A stretch of DNA of 30,803 nt from an uncultured Acetatifactor sp. GTDB lineage: Bacteria; Bacillota; Clostridia; Lachnospirales; Lachnospiraceae. Position numbers and translations under genes: made by a program. The notes beneath the pieces are model-generated. The model was not told the origin of the DNA and did not search any database. It was given only the letters and a program-made list of their open reading frames with translations. Position 1 is the stretch's first letter. The number at the start of each line of letters is the position of its first letter. Positions 1-10,200 of the stretch are shown in pieces. Location of the stretch: positions 1 to 30,803 of the forward strand of contig CAKRRS010000028.1 of NCBI GenBank assembly GCA_934394665.1. The letters are read 5' to 3'.

Positions 1-190
1 AATAGTTTTCGCATATACTGCTTTCCCCTCAATATTTTATTTCACTACTCCAACTATTGTGTATTCACCATTTTTATTGCCTGAGGAATTTTTTCCTACC
101 TTATCCCACGTATATATTTTCGGTTATTGTATTGAGTTTCATTATCAAAATAACACAATATTACATCATAGTTGCATCATTTTCCGAATA

Positions 191-229
191 AAAAGAATCA
201 GCTGACATTTTATTGTCCGCCGATTCTTT
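191..229 (-). terminator. Rho-independent terminator after the toxin/immunity locus
   Basis: Read on the minus strand, AAGAATCGGC pairs with GCTGATTCTT (one G-U pair). After a G-A mismatch, GACA pairs with TGTC around the loop ATAAAA, and a TTTTTATT run follows. It lies about 150 bases past the stop of the candidate immunity gene and is the only strong stem plus T-run there, so it probably ends the Rhs/immunity transcript. Confidence 0.7.
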
Positions 230-314
230 CTATATTTTGCTCTACAATTCTTTCTTTGATAGCAGCTTTTCTCTGCTTTGTCACTGCCAAAGGACACCTC
301 TGGTAATGCAGCAT
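210..314 (-). other. Possible 34-codon small ORF or gene remnant
   Basis: Between the immunity gene and the terminator the minus strand has a short open frame from an ATG at 314 to a TAA at 210. It encodes a basic, helix-prone peptide (ends ERIVEQNIERIGGQ). The stop codon lies inside the terminator hairpin, which is common for the last gene of an operon. No ribosome binding site is visible before the ATG and I do not recognise the product. It could be the tail of a displaced toxin or immunity gene, or chance. The rest of 1-376 is AT-rich, with no other gene visible. Confidence 0.2.
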
Positions 315-376
315 TCGGAACACCGAAATAATATTCTCTTGATATCTAATTTTTAAGCAATTAGTATAATTTTTAT

Positions 377-1150
377 CTATTTCTGTTCATTGTACCAGTT
401 TTCCATCTCTCTCTTTTCCCTATTGTTCATATCTTCATGTTGCCACAACCAGAAAAAGTTAGATAAAAAATTGAATAATTGATGATTTTTCCCGGCATAG
501 ATAACGCAAGCTTCCCGATCCGAATCATTTTCTCTTTTGCCACCATACCTTTTAATCATTTCCGTTTCCAACACTGTCACATATCCTACTAATCTCTCCT
601 CTATTTCCTCTAAAGGATCCTTGCGTACATTCTCCACCCATGCAGCAACTTTTTCCCATAGCTCTAGAATATCACATTCTTCCGGGCATAATTCTTTCCT
701 GTATTTTTGCTCCAGTTCATCGTAATGCTCCAACATTAGCAAATAATGTTTTCTGTTCGGAAGCCTGTTCTTATAATCCGTCACTATTTTTTCAAAGATC
801 CTGTCTCCGTTCAATTCTAAAATATCTCTATAATCATACAGTATGTCCCGAAACAGTTTCTCTTTTTCTTCTTCCGTTTTTCCTATCCAGCCATAATCCC
901 AGTCCATCATGCTTGTCCTCGCAGATGGCAGTGTATCAATAAACTGCTCTGCCTGTACATCGTATGCACGCCCATAGACTCCTATGTGCATATGAAGTCT
1001 TCCATTTGCATCAGCAATATTTATCTCCAATAAAGCCTCATCGATTTTCTTTCGATAAGACCAATCTCCCCGCTCATACTTTTCTAATGTGAAACCATTT
1101 TTGTCCATATATGGATTTATAATCTCTTTTACTATTTTCCTTTTATTCAT
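377..1150 (-). CDS. Hypothetical protein, candidate immunity protein of the Rhs toxin
   Basis: A 257-residue protein whose family I do not recognise. It is charged and rich in Glu, Lys, Tyr and Trp, with no signal peptide or membrane segment, so it should be cytoplasmic. The N-terminal third (KNGFTLEKYERGDWSYRKK, then short beta-like stretches) looks alpha/beta; the rest is mostly helical with acidic runs. It starts 69 bases after the Rhs stop codon on the same strand and is much more AT-rich than the Rhs body, like the toxin tip. A gene directly behind an Rhs toxin tip is normally its immunity partner, which must neutralise the toxin in the cytoplasm. The role is inferred from position only. 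A GGGG-containing but weak ribosome binding site precedes the ATG. Confidence 0.6.
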   Translation of the reverse strand: MNKRKIVKEIINPYMDKNGFTLEKYERGDWSYRKKIDEALLEINIADANGRLHMHIGVYGRAYDVQAEQFIDTLPSARTSMMDWDYGWIGKTEEEKEKLFRDILYDYRDILELNGDRIFEKIVTDYKNRLPNRKHYLLMLEHYDELEQKYRKELCPEECDILELWEKVAAWVENVRKDPLEEIEERLVGYVTVLETEMIKRYGGKRENDSDREACVIYAGKNHQLFNFLSNFFWLWQHEDMNNREKREMENWYNEQK

Positions 1151-1219
1151 TGCATTATATCCCCTATATCCTCTCCATAATAGTTTCTAAAATTTTTTCA
1201 GTCTTTAATGATATATGCC

Positions 1220-4200
1220 CTATACTATGGAATTTGGAATGCCCTCATAGTCCTTTGGATATACAAGCATATTATCTAATATATCCTCTGGCATCACCCA
1301 AAATGGAAGTACACTTTGCGTAACTCTATCAATGAGCGTTTCTCCAACCCATTCTAACATCATCGCATCTGTAAGTACATTTAGCACCTTGGTTAATGTA
1401 TCTCCTGGCTCGCACCACCACACTTCTTTCTTTTCATCTGCCTGCTTAATTACAGCCGTTACATATTTAGGCCTTTTCGTCTGACTCAGGCTATAGTATA
1501 TCATTCCTGGCATACTTGGATCTGTATAATAGGTTGCATAGTTATATTGCGTATCTACTATTGGCAATACTATTTTATTCGGATTAAATGTATGTCCTTG
1601 ATCATCTACAGGTAAATAAGCATCCTTCATTGCTTTAATATATCCCTGCCTCTGTTCAATTCCACCTCCCAACTTTTTCTCTGAATAGGGTTTTATCTCA
1701 TATACTTCGTATACACCATCTGGCCTTCTTAATACAATATCTGCATACCCTATTCCCGTTTTACTATTTGCATAACCAGTCACCCTATATTCTGTATATG
1801 GATGATATCCAATCTGGTAGTCATACTCGGACTTAAAATATTCTTGTAATACTTTATGTGCAATAATTCCTTGCCAAGTAGTATAGTGATCATTTCCGCT
1901 GGGATCCGTATAATTCAGATAGCTGCTCACGCAGTAATTATACCGGTTGAGCGTCAGCGGTTCTGTCAGGCTGCCGAGGTAGCTGTCTTCGGTGAGGAAG
2001 GTCGCTGTTACCACACAGTAGTACCTTGCTCTCAAATACTGGCTCTGGATATTTGGATTGTAGGATTCTCCGTTATAGGTGTATTCGTTCTCATACTGCG
2101 GAGCACCGAAGGTGATCTCTCCGGTGACGCTGTAACGGTAGGACTGGTAGACCTGTCCCCCTTCATTGGTGGTGCCGGAGACACTTCCTCTGGCATCGTA
2201 GAGGTAGTAGCCGATGCTGCCATCGAACCGGTCAAGGGAGATCCGGTCGAATCCGCCGTTTATCTCCGCTCCGTAGATATACGAGGTATCCGTCTTGCCA
2301 TTGATGTTCTGCTCGACCAGTACCTCTGCATGCTCACGGTTGACGTCGTTTAAGTACTCGATCAGCTCATAGTTCTTTTCCTTACCGGTGGTCTTGATCC
2401 GGGCGATCAGATCTGCCTCTGTAGCGCTGACTTCCTCCTGTAGCGGGAAGAGAATGCCGCACTGGTTCTGGCTGTTGTTCTCCTCCGCATTGGTTGCATT
2501 GCCGTAGCCTGCATCATCCGTGCCCCCGGACTTGCTGTTCTTCTTATTGTTGCCCTTCCCCTTACCGTTGCCGTTTCCATTGCCGTTATTGCCGGAATTT
2601 CCTTTTCCATTATTTCCACTGCCGGAGTTGTCCTTGTTGTTCCCGTTGCCGTTGCCGGAATTACCCTTCCAGTCATCATCGGTATGGAGATTATAGTTCA
2701 ATAAGAATACCCGGTTGCCGTCACCGTCATAAGCCGCAGCAAGGAGCAGTTCATCCCCGTCATGCACTGCCGCCAGACGATTCTCTACGGAGTATTCATA
2801 AGTCTTGTTCACCTTGTCCGTGCCGATCCGCCCGGTCTCACTGGTCCGGTTGCCGTCTGCATCATAGGTGTAGGCAAGGTTTGTGGTCTTCTTGCCATTA
2901 TAAAGCTTCTCAGAGATCAGCTGGTTACTCTCATTATACTCATATCTGTGCCATTCCACAACCGTTCCGTTCAGAGTTTTCTCCATGTAGGTACGGTTGC
3001 CCATAAGGTCATACTCGAACGTATAGACGTAGGTACCGTAATTGTCCTCGGTCTCCGTGGCAGTCAGAATCTTTCCGGCTGCATCGTAGGTAAACGTCCG
3101 GTCGGTCTCCACGATCTGGTATGCGAAGGTGGCATCCTTGTCATGCTTGCCGTTGTGGCGGCTGCCATGAGGATAGAGGTCATCATGTCTTCCGTCCTCA
3201 TGCCGTCCGTTATGCTTGTCATCGTAGGCATAACCTGCCAGAGATTCGATGGCGGTCTCCCCTGCGATGAATCCCCTGTCGTCATAGGTATAGAGATAGT
3301 CGCTTACCACCCACTCACAGGTATCGCAGACATTCTTAAGCTCCACGATCTGGTTTCTTGCATTGTAAGTGTTATAGGTGCTGATGCCGTTCGGGCGGTG
3401 GATCTGAGTCACACGGTTGATGGCATCATAAGTATAGGTGGTAACTTTTCCCTCCCTGTCGGTCACTTGGATGAGGTTGTCATTCTTGTCATACGCATAG
3501 CTTACTTTTGTGCCATCGGGATAGGTAATGGCAGCGAGATGATCCGCTTCGTCATAGGTATAGCCTATGGTGTCACCCTTTGCCTCCTCATGGGAGAAGC
3601 CGTCCTCTCCCGGTGCACGGTAAGTGGTCACGGAAGTGATCCGGCGGAGTCCGTCATAGGTGTACTCCGTGTCCCCTGTGGTATCCTGCATGGCCACCCG
3701 CTCTCCCAGAGCATTGTAGGCATAGGTAACCCCTTCTGCCCTCTGCTCTCCGGTGCTGTCGCTGTAGCTTTTTTCTACCAGATCATCCAGCTTGTCATAA
3801 TCATAGCTGATCCGGTTTCCTCCGTTGGAGGTATAGGATGTGATCCGTCCTGCGATATCGTAGGTACACACTTCCTTTCGTCCTGCGGCATCGGTCACGC
3901 TGGTCACATTTCCTTCGCGGTCGTAAGTAAATTCCGTTCCTCTTCCCAGATAATCAGTCACGCCCGTCACGCGGTCCATCACATCGTAGGTATAATATGC
4001 CACACTTCCCATAGGGTCGGTGACAGAGGTCAGCCGGTTTCTGATATCATAGGTATATTCGGTGACCCGGCCGTCTGTTGCGGTCTTTTCCAGCACATTG
4101 CCATGGGCATCATACAGATAGCTTTCCGTTAATCCCATCTTGTCCCGGTATGCAGTGATGCGGTTCACAGCATCATAGGTATAGCCGGTGGTCTGCTCCA

Positions 4201-7200
4201 GAGGATCGGTCGTTAACGTCAGACGGTCATCCTTATCATAGCCGTAGTTATAGACATATCCCTTCGGATCTGTCACAGCAGTCGTATTGTAGTTGCCGTC
4301 ATACGCATAGGCTGTGGTACGTTCTCCGGGTCTTTTGATGCTTACAACATTGCCCACCTGATCGTAGAGGATACCGGTCACTTTTTCTTCCGGATCTGTC
4401 ACAGTGGTCATCCGGTCTACTTTGTCATAGGCATAGTTCCAGGAATACCCCAGTGCATCCGTGACTTCAGACTGGTTGCCACGCTCATCATAGCCGTAGG
4501 TGGTCACTCCGCCTTCTGGATCTGTCACGGAAGTGAGACGGTGCATGATGTCATAGGTATATTCGGTAGTACGGTCCAGATTATCCTGTTTTACGAGAAT
4601 ATCATTGCCGTTACTGTAGGTAAAGGCAGTCTCATAGCCCAGAGGTGTCGTAATACCCGTAAGCCGTTGTACAGCATCATAGGTATAGAGATAGCTTTCG
4701 CCGTCCGGCTGTCTCTTTTTTGTCACCTGACCGTTGGCATCTACAGTATAGAGCGTAACGTTCCCCAGCGCATCGGTGACACTGGTAACTACATCATGTT
4801 TGTCATAAGTATATTTCTCCACAGCTCCCATGGGAGAGGTCGTTGTGATCATACGGTACAGCTTGTCATAACCGTAGGTCGTGGTCTGCCCCAGGGCATC
4901 GGTAACGCCGGTCAGGTTGCCTGCCGCATCATACGCATAGCTTTCCGTCAGCCCTTCCGGTGTGGTAATGGCAGTCAGACGACTCAGGGCATCATAGGTA
5001 TAGGCAGTCGTGCCTCCGTTGCCGTCCCTGTATGCAGCCAGCCGGTTCAGAGCGTCATAGGTGTAATCTGTGGTCACACCGTTGCCGTCCTTTAAGGTAG
5101 TCAGATTACTGTTCCTGTCATAGAAAAATTCCGTGGCAGCTCCTTCCGGATCTACTTTCTGTGTCAGCCGGTTCAGAGCATCATAAGTATAGGCATATTC
5201 CGCCTTGCCCGGCTCTGTGGTATGGATCAGGTTCCCTTCCGCATCGTAAGCGTAGGATGTTACCTTTCCTTCCCCGTCCGTGACGGTAAGCAGTCTGTCG
5301 GAAGCATCGTAGGTATAACGGGTGGTCACGCCGTCGATACCGGTCACGGAGACTGCTCTGCCGAAAGCATCATACATCACAGAGGCTGTTCTGCCCAGCA
5401 CATCGGTCTGGGTGGTCAGATTGCCTGCCGCATCATAGGTATAGGTCATCTCGTTGCCTGCCGTATCGGAAGCTTTCACGATTCTGCCACAGGCATCCAG
5501 GGTAAATGTGGTCACGACACCGTATCGGTCGGTAAAGCTTGCCACATTTCCGTTTCTGTCATAGGTATAGCGGTCTGTCTCGCCATCAGGATAGGTCTCC
5601 TTCAGGAGATTTCCTTCCGCATCCACGGTATAGGCATGGGCATTTCCCATGGTATCTTTCGTAAGTGTAAGATTGCTGTCCGCATCGTAGGTGTAGCCGG
5701 TCTCACCCTTCAGGGCATCCGTCACGGTCTGCAATCGGCGGATCCGGTCATAGCTGTAGGTCGTCACATTTCCCAGAGCATCGGTCTGTGCTGTCAGCTG
5801 GCCGATGGCATCATAGGTATTTTTCAGCGTATCTCCCTCCGGTGCCGTCACCGTGAGGACTCTGCCCTCTTTGTCATAGGTGTATGCCGTAGTACCGCCG
5901 CAGGCATCGGTCACAGTCGTCAGTCTCGCCAGTGCATCATAAGCATAAGCGGTGGTATTTCCCCTGCCATCCGTCACGCCGGTCAGGCTGCCGCAGGCGT
6001 CATAGGTATAATGGACAGTGTTCCCCAGCGGATCCGTACTCTCTGTCAGAAGATTTCTTGCATCATAGGCATAGGTGTACTCTCTCGCCAGTTCCTCACC
6101 ACCGGTCTGACGGATCTTCGTGACATTGCCGTTGCCATCGTAGGTGTATGTGGTTACGGCTCCCAGCGCATCGGCCGTCTCCGTGAGTCTGGACAGATGA
6201 TCATAACGATAAGTCTCCGTGGCACCATCCGCATAGGTGATTTTCGTGATCCTTCCGTTTACGTCACTTTCATAGGAGGTCACGTTACCCTCTCTGTCAG
6301 CAGCCGAAACCATGCTCTGCTTCACCGGGTCATAGGTATAAGTCTCTGCATTGCCCAGACGGTCCGTGGCGGTAAGGATCCGGTCTGCTCCGTCGTAAGT
6401 ATTCTTCTGTACCGCACCCTTTGCATCCGCAGTTTCCGTTACCCGGTTCATGGCATCGTAGGTATACTGTATGGTCTGCTGCTCCGCATCGGTCTCTGTG
6501 AGCCGGTTGCCGTTACCGTCATAGGTATAAGTCAGGGTATTGCCCAGCGGATCCGTACCGGACAGCATCCGGTTCATGGCATCATAAGTAAAGGTGCTGG
6601 TCTGCCCCTCTTTATCGGTAATGGCTGTCACTGCGCCTGCCGGATCATAGGTATAGGAGGTCCGGGCACCGGCTGCATCGGTCTCCTTTATTACTCTGCC
6701 CAGAGCATCGTAGGTATTGGTCGTGGTCCCTCCGGCGGGATCCGTGACCGTCAACAGCCGGTTCATGGCATCATAGGTATAGTTCCATGTATTACCGGCA
6801 CCGTCCGTCATGGATGTGACGCAGGCACCGTCATAGGTATAGGATGTGGTATTACCGTTCGCATCCTTTACCGCCACAAGCCGGTTTTTCTCATCGTAAG
6901 TGTAAGAGGTCTGTCCTCCCTCCGCATCGGTCACGGAAGTCAGACGGTTCTGTCCGTCATAGGTATAGCCGGTCTTTCCACCGTCGTAGTCTGTAGACCT
7001 CGTCATTTTACCCGCGGTATTGTACGCATAGGTTCTGGTGGCGCCATCCTGTCTTTTTTCCTGTGCTACCCTGCCTTTTCCGTCATAGGTATAAGTCGTC
7101 TCCACGCCGGTGCGGTCCAGACGGCCTGCCAGATACCCGGCGGTATTATAGCTTCTCTCCTCGAATGTGCCATCCGGATATTCGATCTTCGTGGTACGGT

Positions 7201-10200
7201 AATTGTCATCATAGGTATAGACCGTCACATTGCCTTCCGCATCCGTGGCAGTGGTCTGTCCTCCTCCGGCCATCTGTTCATAAGCCAGCGTGACCACGCC
7301 ACCTTCCGCATCCGTCTGCTGTATCACACGGCCTTCCCCGTCGTACTCATTGGCTACGACTCTGTGTCCGTTTTCATCGTACCATGCGGTCATGCGGTGG
7401 CTGTCATCGTAAACATAATGAATGACACCGCCTGCGGGATTCGTCACCTGCGCCAGATTACCGGCTTCATCGTAGGTATAGGTCACACCGTGGCCGTCCG
7501 GCAGAGTAATGCTGCTTAAGCGGTTCTTTTCATCCAGCGCGATCTGGAATTCCTTTCCGGAAGGTGTGGTAATGCTTTTCAGGTACAGATCCACATCATA
7601 AGCCAGTTCTGTCCGGTTGCCGCAGCTGTCTTCCACCGCACGGAGCAGACCGAAGCTGTCGAATTCATGACGGCTTCCGTCATCCGGAATCTCTACCACA
7701 TATCCGTTCTCTGTCTCTGAAAGTTCATAGTCGCATCCGGCCGGTGCGAGGTATCCCTCTCCCGCCGGGGTAAACGTGATGATGCCTCCGTTGTTTCTAA
7801 GCCACAGAACCGATCCGTCGGCCAGTTCTCCCATACGTTCATCATAAGCAAAGGTCCAGCCGAAGCCCAGACTTCCTTTATACGCCGCACCCTTTGCATT
7901 GTACTGTCTGGTCAGGGCAAAATCACCGCCGATGTCAGCGATCGTGGCATCGGCCTGTTCCATGTAGAAATTACCGGTATTCAGGTTTACCGGCTCATAG
8001 CCGAACTCACAGTTCTCCGCTCTGCCTAACAGCAGTCCGTCGATGATAGCCTTATAATATTCACTTAACACGCCGGAACTGTAAGCTGTGGTATTCTTCG
8101 GCTCCCTGATGAAAATACGGTTGCCCTGTCTGGTCAGGCAGTCCTGCATCCGCATGTCGGCAAGGATCGTATTCAGTTCCACACCGTAATGCTGTGCGAT
8201 CCTGGGCATCAGGTCGAAAGCACCTTCCTCATAGATCAGGAAGCGGTCGGATTCTACGGTCTTGCCGCTTTTGCCCCCAAAGGAAGCAGTCGCCGTCACA
8301 TAGTAGACCTGTCCGGGCTGTAATCCGGAAAACACCTCACTCTGCCAGTTGGAAAGTCTCCGCTTATAGGCGATCGCCTCCGGATATTCCCCTGCATAAG
8401 CATCGGAGTCCGGATAGAGAAGCTTTGTCTGCGCTTCCGTCTCTCCGGTAGTGCCGTTGACCAGTTCGTAGGTCACGGTACTGCCGGGCTTGGCCAGTCC
8501 ATGGGCTGCCACTCCCAGTGTATCACAGGATTTATCCCCATTTCTTCTTACGACCGGGTAAACATCCACTGTAGTATCATCCAGCGTAAGCTTCGCCAGA
8601 TCCGTCAGATCTCCTGTCCATGAGACGATCAGCTTCGGTGCATAGGATGCGGAGGAATTGTTGTAGAATACCTCACACTGCATGGAGGCACCGGCATCGC
8701 CCGCTGTCTCGTTGGGTGCTTCCACCAGTGCTTTCATGACCAGTCCGTGATTCTCTGCGGTTCCGTTGATCCATGCACTGACTTCTTCCGTTACATCGAA
8801 GGATAATGCCTCTCCGCGGGTAGTGGAGGCCGTTCTGCTATCCAGAAAATAATGGTTGTAATTTAACTGATTGTTCCAGGTAAGGCTTCCCACCTGCCAG
8901 GGCTCTTCCACTCCGAAAAGTCCGAATTCAGAACTGCCCTTGCTCCAGCGGGTCTTCTGGGTCACCTGAAATGCCGCACTGACGATCTCCGGCTCCTCCG
9001 CCAGCGCTGAGAAATCATAATCAATGGCAAAATAAGATCTGCAATTTAAATGTTTGCTGTGGAAGCCTGCCAGATTTCCGGAGGTGATACCGTCATCATA
9101 TCCCACATAAGGATATGCATTATCTCCGATCACGGAATTCGGGCTGCCCTGCTCAGCGCAGGCCACATGGATCGCACTTTTGCCTACCTGAATAGCGGTA
9201 GGATCGATCCGTACCGGATAGACACGGTCATCTGCATCCAGCCAGTCACTGTCCGCGGAAACAGTAACCGCATAGGTGGATTCTTCACCGCTTTCCTCCA
9301 GCTGAAGTTCCACGCCGAAAGAGATCTCTCCAGCCGCGTCCTCCATCTCCGGAGCCTCCAGAACGAATACTGCGTCCTGTTCGGGATCTGTTCCCTCTTC
9401 ATAGAGGTACAGCGTGTTGCCGCTCAGGGCGGCTTTCAGTCCATAGGTGTTCAACAGATAACGGAAGCTGTGGACTGTGCCTCTCTGCAACAGGATGATG
9501 TCCTCTTTCACACTGTTTCCGAATACCGTGTACTGATAATCCACATCCGGCAGTACATTGTTGTAACGAATAGCATTGTCCTTTACGATACCGTCAGTGA
9601 AATCTCCCCGGGCAGGAGTCAGTGTCAGAAGATGGTCGTCACTTGCGATGGTCAGTAGCTCTGTACCTTCCTCCGCTCCGACTGTAAGCATCGCCTGATA
9701 GCTTCCGGCACTGTTCACGTAGCTTTTTGTATCTCCATACAGGGAATAGGTGGAGACCTCACTCTCTACCAGAGTATTATCTGCCTGCTGCAGATTGCCG
9801 TCCTCATCAAGATAGCTGTTACCATCGTAGCCGATCACTGTCACATACCGGTCACCGTCTACATGGTAGGTTCGGCTGTACGCATCATAAGCTGCCAGCG
9901 TACCATAATTTTCCGGTTCCGGATCCTGATAATAGTTCTCCGGCTGTCTGGGCGGAATGTTCCCGGATACGCTAGCCGGTGTCGGCACAGGCTGCGGAGT
10001 CGGTGTCTGCTCCGGCGTCTGTTCCGGTTCCATGGTCTGTTCCGGCTCCGCCGACTGTTCCGGTCCTGCCGATTGTTCTGGTTCTGCCGATTGTTCCGGT
10101 TCTGCCGATTGTTCCGGTTCCGGTGTCTGCTCCGGATTGCCGCCGGATACGGAAACCTCTGTTTCCACCCGGTGCTCTGTTATTTGGGTCTCTGCTGTCC

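Noticed and set aside
2762..4132. A 456-codon open frame on the plus strand
   Set aside because: Also a by-product of the YD repeats on the minus strand, with the same hydrophobic repetitive pattern.
5222..7519. A 765-codon open frame on the plus strand
   Set aside because: It is the opposite strand of the YD-repeat region; the repeats keep stops away. The product is a repetitive mix of Ile, Gly, Cys and His with no known domain, and there is no ribosome binding site.
2700..7620. Possible CRISPR array because of regular about 63-base spacing
   Set aside because: Every unit codes in frame for a degenerate YD repeat; there are no constant repeats with unique spacers and no cas genes.
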